From: Microbacterium halotolerans
GTDB taxonomy: Bacteria > Actinomycetota > Actinomycetes > Actinomycetales > Microbacteriaceae
Direction: 5' to 3'
Assembly: GCF_003569805.1 (NCBI RefSeq)
Contig: NZ_KZ984051.1
Location: 90,535-154,534 of the forward strand
Length of the DNA stretch: 64,000 nt
Part shown: positions 25,989-33,127 of the stretch, piece after piece
Layout: each line of letters starts with the position of its first letter
Position numbering within the stretch: the first letter of the stretch is position 1
Program-made: the position numbers and the translations under genes
The notes under the pieces: generated by a model
The model's input: only the letters and a program-made list of their open reading frames with translations
The model's database searches: none
Told to the model about the DNA's origin: nothing

Positions 25989-27770
25989 TCACCACGCCGG
26001 CATCTTGAAAAGCCGACCGTCATCTCCGTCGTCGTGAAGAGTAACGACAATATCGTCAGCATCAAGGAAATCTTCAACTGCTCCGGGAAAGTCACTGTCG
26101 AGCGCGGAAAACGCGATCTGAACCCCATGCTCCGCATACTGTCGGAACACCTCTAGCAGCTTCTCCCTCTTCCTGGGCTCCAGCTGCTCAAGTGCGCCAT
26201 CGTGGTAGACGAAGCGCGCGAAGGGAACATCGATGAATGACCTGAGCATCGCAAGATCGAAAGCGATACAAAGAAGCTTCTTATAGGTCGTGCCCTGGTC
26301 ACCACCCGTCGCAGTGCCTGATTCACCGACGAACTCGGCTGCGAAGTCCAGGCCTCCGGCCCCATTCATACGTACAGTAAGGATGGCACTCTGACCCGTC
26401 ACGTACGCCACCACCTCGTTGAAGTAGGAACGCAGCACAGCGAACCTACTCGAGGAGTCACCACTCACATTGACAAGGTCAGCCTCGACCTGACTCTCAA
26501 TACGTCCAAGCTCCTCCACCGCTTCACGATGTTCGCGCCGCAGGTTGATAAGTCGTGCCGCCGATTCACGTCGAGCTTCAAGCACCGCGAGTTCAGAGCT
26601 TAGCTTCGAGACATCGGAGCTAAGCTCCTTGTATTTCTCAAGCGATGCCGACTCCTGCAGGAAGGCTAGCGCGCGGGATCGCTGCTCATTTAGGTCCGCC
26701 AGTTCACCGCTCAGAACACCCATCCGCGACTCCGCGCGGGTAGCTTGCTCCTGGAGCGCCTCGCGTCGTTCAGCCGTGATCGCTCTGTTGAAAGCGACCA
26801 ACTCGTCGAAAGAACGGACAACCTGCTCGCCAAGAACAACGCCTGCCTCTGCAAACAGCGTTTCGATCTGCCTTGGTTTCACCGTGATGTTTCGTTCCGC
26901 GAGCGACGTGTCTATCCGTGCCAGCAGCTGCTGAAGCTCGTAGCGCTCCTCATTCACACGAAGAATGCGTTGCTCAATGTCTTCCGCGAGCAGTTCCGAA
27001 ACTCGAGCGTCCTCCGCGTCAAAATTGAAGGTGTCGAGGGCAGCGGAACGTTCGGCCAGCGATTCCTTCTTCAAAGCGATGAGACCATCAAGAGAAGCCG
27101 AATCGTCATGGCCGCCCCACTCCGCCACGAGTGTGTCCAACTGCCCCTTTAGCGCCTCAACATCCGCCCGTTTGTCGTAAAGCGCTCGCACCCTGGTCGA
27201 TTCCAAGCCAAGCAGGTGCGCTACAAACGGCTTCCAGTCCTGATGCTTGCCCGAGAACTTGCCCAGCTGAAACACATCCTGGTAGTCCTGTTGCGTGCGG
27301 ATCAAATACCCAACAAGCTTTCGGTACTCCCACGGCGCCAGGGCATCCCAGCCGAGGATCCCATCCAGCATCTTGCGGGCGCGTTCGAACGCTAAACCTT
27401 GCTGATCCCAGGCCTCGGCTGGAATGGACTGAGCATCCAGGATCGAGTGCTCACTGCGAAGAATCGAGATACGAGATCCAGGGTTTACCGGTCTCGCCAC
27501 CGTTACGAATCCGCGACCTTCGACTTCCAACTCAAGGAAGAAGGTGAAGGTATCGAACGCCGGAACCTTGAACAGAAACTGACTGTTCGACTTCCCTTTG
27601 AGGAGACAGAAGTCGATCAGTTCGCCAAGCTTGGTCTTACCCAGGTTGTGCGTGTCGATATCACGGACGTCGGGCGCGTGTATTTCCGCGACGATCACAG
27701 AGATCCTTCGATTAAACTCGATAGGCTCAAAGATGTCCGGCTTGTTCGAATAGAGGCGAGTAATCCTCAT
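25989..27770 (-). CDS. ABC-3C system ATPase, DUF2326 family
   Basis: A 593-residue SMC/ABC-type ATPase of a three-component conflict system. The N-terminal P-loop is the DUF2326 variant THNLGKTKLGELI (about residues 40-52). A long coiled-coil middle (about 190-440) follows. The C-terminal DUF2326 block has FARFVYHDGALEQLEPRKRE and IAFSALDSDFPG, with D in the Walker B-like position. The start overlaps the middle-component stop as ATGA. By analogy with the family it senses an invader and licenses the effector. More AT-rich than the chromosome. Confidence 0.88.
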   Translation of the reverse strand: MRITRLYSNKPDIFEPIEFNRRISVIVAEIHAPDVRDIDTHNLGKTKLGELIDFCLLKGKSNSQFLFKVPAFDTFTFFLELEVEGRGFVTVARPVNPGSRISILRSEHSILDAQSIPAEAWDQQGLAFERARKMLDGILGWDALAPWEYRKLVGYLIRTQQDYQDVFQLGKFSGKHQDWKPFVAHLLGLESTRVRALYDKRADVEALKGQLDTLVAEWGGHDDSASLDGLIALKKESLAERSAALDTFNFDAEDARVSELLAEDIEQRILRVNEERYELQQLLARIDTSLAERNITVKPRQIETLFAEAGVVLGEQVVRSFDELVAFNRAITAERREALQEQATRAESRMGVLSGELADLNEQRSRALAFLQESASLEKYKELSSDVSKLSSELAVLEARRESAARLINLRREHREAVEELGRIESQVEADLVNVSGDSSSRFAVLRSYFNEVVAYVTGQSAILTVRMNGAGGLDFAAEFVGESGTATGGDQGTTYKKLLCIAFDLAMLRSFIDVPFARFVYHDGALEQLEPRKREKLLEVFRQYAEHGVQIAFSALDSDFPGAVEDFLDADDIVVTLHDDGDDGRLFKMPAW

Positions 27771-28006
27771 GATCTCTCCATAAGCTCGAATGCGTCCGCT
27801 TTTGGCAAGTAGTTAACCAAGCCGACTAGATACAGAAGATCGACTGCAGGGATTAGCAGGTAATCCGCTCTCTTTGTAGCCTTTTGCACTGCCTCATACA
27901 ATTCGTCGTACGTCACAACGCCGGCACGACGCAGCAGTCTCAACGCGGCAGCTGCGGCATTAAGGACCGTATGATCGGGGTGAGCGTGCTTACTAGGCAC
28001 CAACAT
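27767..28006 (-). CDS. ABC-3C middle component
   Basis: A 79-residue winged-helix-like protein. It opens with MLVPSKHAHPDHTVLNAAAA, which matches the short ABC-3C middle components (MC6-like), and has AVDLLYLVGLVNYL at the C-terminus. In ABC-3C systems this piece links ATPase and effector. ATG 28006 is chosen because the conserved MLVPSKH starts there and the upstream frame reads through the effector gene. It overlaps the effector by 14 nt and the ATPase by 4 nt. Confidence 0.82.
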   Translation of the reverse strand: MLVPSKHAHPDHTVLNAAAAALRLLRRAGVVTYDELYEAVQKATKRADYLLIPAVDLLYLVGLVNYLPKADAFELMERS

Positions 28007-28946
28007 GGACAGTCTTCCCAATATCGCAATGCCAGTACATATAGAAGAGCAGCGCCCGCAGGCTTTTTTTGTTGCTCGCCAATATTCCATCCCGACGCAC
28101 GAGAGCATCCACGAGCAAGTTGAATATTCGATCAAAAGACTTATGCTCGTCGAATGCCGCAAGAACCTTGAACTGAAACTCCTCTACGGCGGTGTCATAG
28201 TGCTCTTTGAGATCCGCGTTCATAGGATCGGCGAGGAAGGCATCAATGGCAGGAGTATATGAAAGGTAGCGGTCACTCAATTGCTGAGCAAAGTCGGCGC
28301 TAACATAATTTGCCCGATTCTTCTCTGAATATGAAACACGGGGTGTCACACCGAGTTCGGTCGCAAGCTGGTTGTCGGCGAGGCCAGCGCCAACAGCAAG
28401 GATGATCTCGGCGATCTCATAGCTCGACACCAGCAGAGATCCCGCCGGGAATGTGATCCCCGCGAGAGCTACTACCTCACGCTTTTCGCGGAGGAGTGAT
28501 GCAAGCCTTTCGACTCCGATCAGGCTTATCTTGTCCATGGCGAGCCCAGAACCACTTGAAATGCGTTGCATGATCAAGGGCGCAGTTCGCCCGCCGAGTC
28601 GACGGTTGGAAACCAACAGGTAATTGTCACACTCGTTTGCGTCTACGAGAGCCTTGATTCGCCCGATCTCTTCAGAAAGAACCGAACTCTTTTTCGCCCC
28701 ACTGAAGGACCCCTCAGCGAAGTGAGCATTGAGCGCGTTGGTATGCTTAGCCTGAATCACAGTGATCCCCTTCCAGGGACCGGCTGTGCTGGGGAACCGT
28801 TCCGCCACACCATGAAAGCGCGCATCGCGGCCGCCGTCGGGGCCCTTCGCGAACTCCTGAACACCGGCCCCGAAGAGGTAACGTGCGCACTCTACGACGA
28901 GGCGCTCGAACTGGTCCTCGTGAAGATCCTCGAACGGGTAAGACAT
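27993..28946 (-). CDS. ABC-3C effector with restriction-endonuclease-like domain
   Basis: A 317-residue protein. The N-terminal domain has a PD-(D/E)xK/Mrr-type signature: LHEDQFERLVVECARYLFG, then GPDGGRDARFHG (D37 and D41) and TVIQAKHTN (Q65-x-K67). The C-terminal half (about 170-317) is helical and matches the ABC-3C effector tail (DFAQQLSDRYLSYTPAID). The predicted action is DNA cleavage once the system is triggered (inference). A TAGCAT -10-like box ends 6 nt before the ATG and there is no Shine-Dalgarno, suggesting a leaderless mRNA. First gene of the three-gene operon. Confidence 0.85.
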   Translation of the reverse strand: MSYPFEDLHEDQFERLVVECARYLFGAGVQEFAKGPDGGRDARFHGVAERFPSTAGPWKGITVIQAKHTNALNAHFAEGSFSGAKKSSVLSEEIGRIKALVDANECDNYLLVSNRRLGGRTAPLIMQRISSGSGLAMDKISLIGVERLASLLREKREVVALAGITFPAGSLLVSSYEIAEIILAVGAGLADNQLATELGVTPRVSYSEKNRANYVSADFAQQLSDRYLSYTPAIDAFLADPMNADLKEHYDTAVEEFQFKVLAAFDEHKSFDRIFNLLVDALVRRDGILASNKKSLRALLFYMYWHCDIGKTVHVGA

Positions 28947-28991
28947 GCGTCTATGCTACGGGCAAGCACCGACCTGGCTCGGCAAGGCCGA

Positions 28992-29010
28992 GTGCCGGTT
29001 CTGTGCCGGT
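28992..29010. repeat. Arm-type direct repeat, right end
   Basis: GTGCCGGT twice with an 11-nt period, one base different from the left copy at 18135-18153, 107 bp inside attR. Probable integrase arm site (inference). Confidence 0.6.
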
Positions 29011-29116
29011 AGCTCCACTGAAACTACCCCAGTTCAGCCGCGAACAACCAAGACAGCATCCGCGGAATCACGCGGCAAACGGCGACCAACGAGCACTCGC
29101 TAGCCCACCGCATCCA

Positions 29117-29160
29117 ACTGAAAATCGAAAGGTCACCGGATCGACGCCGGTCGGAGCCAC
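29117..29160 (+). other. attR: attR, 44-bp core repeat
   Basis: Exact 44-nt copy of the tRNA-Phe 3' part (17904-17947), without the 5' half of the tRNA. Marks the right end of the element. Confidence 0.93.
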
Positions 29161-29163
29161 TGG

Positions 29164-29196
29164 AACCCCCGCGTAGCTTCTACATCGCGGGGGTTT
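29164..29196 (+). terminator. Original tRNA-Phe terminator
   Basis: Perfect stem AACCCCCGCG / CGCGGGGGTTT with loop TAGCTTCTACAT, followed by TTTC. It shares its loop with the element copy at 17974-18008. Confidence 0.85.
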
Positions 29197-29488
29197 CTTC
29201 GATTTTCCGGGGATCTCTCCCCCTCCCTCGTCTCGACACGGTGAATCCTGCCCGTCAGCGCACGAAGCAGAGGCCTCTGCGTCCGTCGATGAGCACACAC
29301 AACCGGACGCAGTATCGCACGGCGCACCCCGGAGCGACTTCGCCAAGCAGGGCTTCAGACCTTGACCCCTGCCATTCTCCCGGCTGAGACGACGAGCGCC
29401 AGGTTCAGACATCCGCGCGTCCGCGTCGTGCATCTCTTGATCGCCAGGCGAGCCTGCGCGCGAGCGATCATAATCGCCCTACTCTGTT

Positions 29489-29515
29489 CTTATGACTATC
29501 GTGGTTACTCATAAG
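29489..29515. promoter_or_regulatory. Inverted repeat upstream of fic1
   Basis: CTTATGA (29489-29495) and TCATAAG (29509-29515), separated by 13 nt, ending 17 nt before the fic1 start. Likely autoregulatory operator. Confidence 0.5.
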
Positions 29516-29532
29516 ATCGGAAGGTTGTCCCT

Positions 29533-30741
29533 ATGAATAAGACACCCGCCGACGGTGCATCAGACTTCGGTCACGCCTGGCCGCTGGTAGGAACGGAAGA
29601 GCTTGAGTGGAAGCCGTCCGCGCAGGTGCGTTCGTCGGCGCTCCCGCCTCGGCGCTACCGCGCAGCGGTCCCGGCGCTGATCGCGGACTCGTGGCCGACC
29701 GTGGATCGTGAAGCCGCCGCGCTCGCCACGGAAGCCACACACGAACTGGGCCGATTTGATGCCGAACTTGGCCATCGAATCGCCACGTTCGCCCCTGTGC
29801 TCCTACGCTCCGAGGCCGCCTCCTCATCACAGATCGAAAACCTCACTGCGAGCGCACGCGCCATCTTCAGTGCCGAACTCGGCGCAAAGCGAAGCCGCAA
29901 CGCCACCGAGATCGCCGCCAACACTCGTGCGATGAACACTGCCCTGGAGCTGGCGCAAGATCTTTCGACACCCACCGTCCTCGCCATGCACGCAGAACTC
30001 CTCGCGGATCAGCCCCGGCACACTCCAGGAAGGTTCCGAGACGAAGCAGTCTGGATCGGAACCCGATCCGACTCCCCGTTTGGGGCCGAGTTCGTCGCAC
30101 CGCGCCACGAGCGCGTGCCCGCGCTCATCGACGACGTTCTGACGTTCGCGCAACGCACCGACATTCAGACTTTGGTCGCGGTAGCGGTCGCACACGCCCA
30201 GTTCGAGACCATCCACCCCTTCAGCGATGGCAACGGACGCACCGGTCGCGCCCTGGCTCAGGCGATGTTGCGTCACCGCGGCATAACTCGGAACGTCGCC
30301 GTGCCGGTTTCCGCGGGTCTGCTCGCCGATGTCGAGGGATATCACCGCGCCCTCACCGCATACCGCACAGGGGATGTCTCCCCCATCACACGATCGTTCG
30401 CGAATGCGTCTCTCCGTGCCGTGACCAACGCCCGTGAGCTGGTGGCCGAGCTGGACGAGATCAGGCAGACATGGAACGACCGCCTGCACGCCCGTAAATC
30501 GAGCAACGCCTGGCGACTGCTGGACATCATCCTGAGGTGCCCGGTGCTGGCGTCGGCGACCGCCGCCGCGGAACTCGGCGTCAAACAACCCAACGTCTAC
30601 CCACCCCTCCAGGCACTCGTCGATGCCGGCATCCTCAAGTCCAAATCCGAACACCAACTCGGCCCGTTCTGGAGGAGCGACGAAGTGCTCGGCGCCGTCG
30701 ACAGGTTCGCTGAACGCGCCGGCCGACGAGAAAAGGCCTGA
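29533..30741 (+). CDS. Fic family AMPylase-like protein 1
   Basis: A 402-residue Fic/DOC protein. The catalytic motif HPFSDGNGRTGR (about residues 230-241) is complete. The inhibitory helix motif SSQIEN, (S/T)xxxE(G/N), lies upstream near residue 98, so it is a class II Fic with built-in autoinhibition. The C-terminus is a winged-helix domain (ATAAAELGVKQPNVYPPLQAL) that may bind DNA. Predicted to attach AMP to target proteins; the target is unknown. GGAAGG lies eight bases before ATG 29533. Lower GC than core genes. Confidence 0.92.
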   Translation: MNKTPADGASDFGHAWPLVGTEELEWKPSAQVRSSALPPRRYRAAVPALIADSWPTVDREAAALATEATHELGRFDAELGHRIATFAPVLLRSEAASSSQIENLTASARAIFSAELGAKRSRNATEIAANTRAMNTALELAQDLSTPTVLAMHAELLADQPRHTPGRFRDEAVWIGTRSDSPFGAEFVAPRHERVPALIDDVLTFAQRTDIQTLVAVAVAHAQFETIHPFSDGNGRTGRALAQAMLRHRGITRNVAVPVSAGLLADVEGYHRALTAYRTGDVSPITRSFANASLRAVTNARELVAELDEIRQTWNDRLHARKSSNAWRLLDIILRCPVLASATAAAELGVKQPNVYPPLQALVDAGILKSKSEHQLGPFWRSDEVLGAVDRFAERAGRREKA

Positions 30742-30748
30742 CAGCCAA

Positions 30749-30855
30749 GCTGTGAGAATTTTCCCTACTCGTTCAAGGCCGACCTCCGGCCGGCAGCGCG
30801 GAAGGAAGCGCCGCGCCTGCGGTCCGGGCACTCCTCGGCGCCGCTTCCGCCGACG
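30749..30855 (+). repeat. Shared 3'-flank module, copy B
   Basis: Begins 8 nt after the fic1 stop. The first 37 nt match 25865-25901 at 33 positions, followed by a CCGGCCGG-type stem and CTGCGGTCCGGGCACTCCTCG. It lies outside the AICE boundary. Confidence 0.65.
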
Positions 30856-30965
30856 CTCCTGAAGATCCACGGGATCAGACTTACAGTCATGGACCTGACC
30901 TATCGGCGAACCTGCACCAACTTTCAATACCCTCACCGACTCGACCGTTCACTTTCAATCCCGCG

Positions 30966-31005
30966 TCCACAATGTAGGCAGATCCGTCTAGACTTACATT
31001 GTGGA
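30966..31005. promoter_or_regulatory. Perfect inverted repeat overlapping fic2 start
   Basis: TCCACAATGTA (30966-30976) and TACATTGTGGA (30995-31005), 11-bp perfect arms, 18-nt spacer. The right arm covers the GTG start. A TAGACT -10 box at 30989-30994 ends 6 nt before the start codon, so a leaderless transcript repressed at this site is likely. Confidence 0.65.
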
Positions 31006-32245
31006 CATCGAACGCTTCGGAACCAGCCCGCTAGGCTCGCTCACTCCGATCTCGGGCATCGATGGACGCTTCAACCGTCCGTTCGAACACTTCGCCTACG
31101 TCGCAGATCCACTGACTGACGAACCGCAACTCGAGAGTTCCACCTGGCATGAAGTCACTCGAGCCAGTCGTGCACTCGCACGACTCGACCAGGCCTCACG
31201 CCAAGTCCCCAACCCACGGCTATTCCTCCGTCCTACGCTCCGACGCGAGGCGCAGAGCACGTCCGCGCTCGAAGGAACGTTCGCCCCCCTTGAGCAGGTC
31301 TTGGCTTCCGACGCAACCGAGATCAGCGCCCGCAGCAAAGAGCTCCAAGAAGTCCTCAACTACATCGAGGCCGCCACCCTGGCGTATGGCGCGATCGAAC
31401 AAGGACGCACCGTGAACGTCGGTCTTCTAGAGACGGTGCACGCCATCCTCGTTCGCGGCACCGATGCCGACACTGAGCAGGCCGGGCGAATGCGCACATC
31501 ACAGGTCGCGATCGGGAGCCCGACCGGCGCCGTTGAGGATGCTCGATTTGTTCCGATGCCTCCGGGTGTACCCCTAGGAGTAGCGGTTCAAGACCTCACG
31601 CAGTGGATCAACCGGCGCGATGCGGCACGCGATCCCATCGTTGCCGCCGCGATGGCCCACTACCAGTTCGAGACGCTCCATCCATTCAACGACGGCAACG
31701 GGCGCATCGGTCGCCTCATGGTCGTGTTGCAGTTCATGACTGACGGCCTTGTCGGCGAGCCCCTGGTCAGCGTCTCACCTTGGCTTGAGGCGAGACGCGC
31801 TACCTACCAGGAGCACCTCGCGCACGTCTCAGCCACTGGTGATTGGAACCCGTGGATCACGTTCTTCGCAGAAGGTGTAGCCGCGTCGGCCGAGGACGTA
31901 GCCCATCGTGTGAATCGGATGCTCGCCGTTCAGGCACGCTACGTACAGGTTCTTCAAGGAGCGGGAGCGCGTGGCGTCATCCGCGACATCGTTGACGCGC
32001 TGATCGGGGACCAAGTCATAACCGTGTCACTCATGAGTGACCGGTTCGGCCGAACCCCTCAGGCTGTATCACCAGCGATCCAGAAGCTTGTCGATCTTGG
32101 GATACTGTCAGGTCCATACGGCAACTATGGGCGCCAGTTCATCGCCGACGACATCTTTCTCGCTGTCACCGCACCCCCCGGACGCGTACCGCTCTCGAAT
32201 GATCCACTTCGTCATGAGACCAACGAGGAACCTTCTCACCTCTGA
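31001..32245 (+). CDS. Fic family AMPylase-like protein 2
   Basis: A 414-residue Fic/DOC protein. The active-site motif HPFNDGNGRIGR lies near residues 226-237 and the inhibitory motif TSALEG near residue 86, so this is also class II. It has the N-terminal Fic_N domain (FNRPFEHFAY, RREAQSTSALEGT) and a C-terminal winged helix (LMSDRFGRTPQAVSPAIQKL). Sequence outside the motifs differs clearly from the neighbouring Fic protein, so this is not a recent duplication. Start GTG 31001, probably leaderless. Confidence 0.92.
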   Translation: MDIERFGTSPLGSLTPISGIDGRFNRPFEHFAYVADPLTDEPQLESSTWHEVTRASRALARLDQASRQVPNPRLFLRPTLRREAQSTSALEGTFAPLEQVLASDATEISARSKELQEVLNYIEAATLAYGAIEQGRTVNVGLLETVHAILVRGTDADTEQAGRMRTSQVAIGSPTGAVEDARFVPMPPGVPLGVAVQDLTQWINRRDAARDPIVAAAMAHYQFETLHPFNDGNGRIGRLMVVLQFMTDGLVGEPLVSVSPWLEARRATYQEHLAHVSATGDWNPWITFFAEGVAASAEDVAHRVNRMLAVQARYVQVLQGAGARGVIRDIVDALIGDQVITVSLMSDRFGRTPQAVSPAIQKLVDLGILSGPYGNYGRQFIADDIFLAVTAPPGRVPLSNDPLRHETNEEPSHL

Positions 32246-32373
32246 CGCATGACGAGCCTGGCACCTGCAAGTCCAGCGCCGGGAGATTCACCAGCTGCGA
32301 GAGAGCGGAGCAATCGCACGGCGACGATGAGCGTGCCCGCATCGAACGACAGTTCGTCAAGAGGCGAGTCCAT
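32236..32373 (-). CDS. Possible 45-aa protein
   Basis: A short frame starting ATG 32373: MDSPLDELSFDAGTLIVAVR, then a Leu/Ala/Gly-rich helix and a basic end (RLVMRQR). It overlaps the 3' end of another short frame and ends inside the fic2 stop region. Composition is coding-like but there is no clear ribosome binding site. Could be a real microprotein or a remnant. Confidence 0.3.
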   Translation of the reverse strand: MDSPLDELSFDAGTLIVAVRLLRSLAAGESPGAGLAGARLVMRQR

Positions 32374-32614
32374 CAAGGAGCTTCGTTGCAAGGCTAGCGA
32401 CGATCGAGCCTAGAGCCCCGGAAGCTGTACTTCCGGCGAAGGACCCCAGCCACCGCAACGCAGCAGGGCGTCTCGGATCGGAGATATCACGACGTTTGAT
32501 CACATCGTCCACAACGTCCACCGCACGAGTGAGCTTGGCCCGTGCCCTGGGGTCTGTGACTATCCGATGAGACGTTCCACTTCGAGCGACGCCGGCAGAT
32601 GGTTCGGACTACGC
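32357..32614 (-). pseudogene. Possible gene remnant without start
   Basis: An 80-odd-codon open frame closed upstream by TAG, with coding-like composition (RAVDVVDDVIKRRDISDPRR, then a hydrophobic stretch SFAGSTASGALGSIVASLAT) but no usable start in its first half. It looks like the C-terminal end of a lost gene. Together with the 45-aa frame it accounts for the 360-bp gap between fic2 and the DUF2255 gene. Confidence 0.3.
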
Positions 32615-33025
32615 CGCAGGCTCCACGCGGAAAGTGCAGGAACGCGCCTCGGCACTGACCGTGGCGCGAATGTCTCTCGTCGGTGCCGCGGCGTACTTGC
32701 GCTCGACTTCGGCGTCGATCGCGGGCTGAACCTCCGCGTCGACCGGCACCTCGACGAGTGAGACGTCCACGCGCGGCAGATCGAGCGCGGCGATGCGGTC
32801 GGTCTCGGCGATGCTGCCGTCGCCATCCACGAACGACACCGGCCGCCCCGCAGCGACATGGCGATACCACCATGAGCCCTTGCCGAAGGCCGATCGCACG
32901 TACGGCACGCCGTCCACGACCATCGACCAGATCGCCGTCGCCGCCCGTTCGCCGTTCTTCCGCGTCGTCACGATCGCGACGACATCCGTCTCATCCAGCA
33001 GCTTCACCAGGTGTTCGAAGGCCAT
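32609..33025 (-). CDS. DUF2255 family protein
   Basis: A 138-residue protein of the split-barrel flavin-binding type (pyridoxamine oxidase/nitroreductase-like): VVAIVTTRKNGERAATAIW, VPYVRSAFGKGSWWYRHV and a C-terminal CTFRVEP strand match DUF2255. The reaction is unknown; related split-barrel proteins use F420 or FMN. Standalone gene; ATG at 33025. Confidence 0.8.
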   Translation of the reverse strand: MAFEHLVKLLDETDVVAIVTTRKNGERAATAIWSMVVDGVPYVRSAFGKGSWWYRHVAAGRPVSFVDGDGSIAETDRIAALDLPRVDVSLVEVPVDAEVQPAIDAEVERKYAAAPTRDIRATVSAEARSCTFRVEPAA

Positions 33026-33127
33026 AGCACGACGCTACCGCGCAATCACGGGGTTGGCCGCGGGCAGCGACAATCGGGCACGCCCCAAGGCCACCTGCGC
33101 CGAACGCCCCGTCCCGTCACGCCCGCG

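Larger units (their letters stand above)
17904..29160. mobile_element. Actinomycete integrative and conjugative element (AICE), about 11.3 kb
   Basis: An element integrated in the 3' end of tRNA-Phe and bounded by a 44-bp perfect direct repeat. It carries the diagnostic AICE set: tyrosine integrase, Xis, HUH-type Rep, TraB/FtsK DNA translocase and a Pra-like activator, all in one overlapping minus-strand operon. Cargo lies on both sides: a metallophosphoesterase, a DUF3800-like protein and unknowns on the left, an ABC-3C conflict system on the right. All core genes look intact, so excision and transfer are plausible. The ABC-3C genes are visibly more AT-rich than the host genes. Confidence 0.93.
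29161..29532. other. Gene-free stretch between attR and fic1
   Basis: Contains the original tRNA-Phe terminator (29164-29196), then about 290 bp with no convincing coding sequence, and the fic1 promoter/operator at its right end. Confidence 0.6.

Noticed and set aside
29068..29433. A 121-codon minus-strand frame across attR
   Set aside because: It reads through attR and the tRNA terminator hairpin, with composition unlike a protein.
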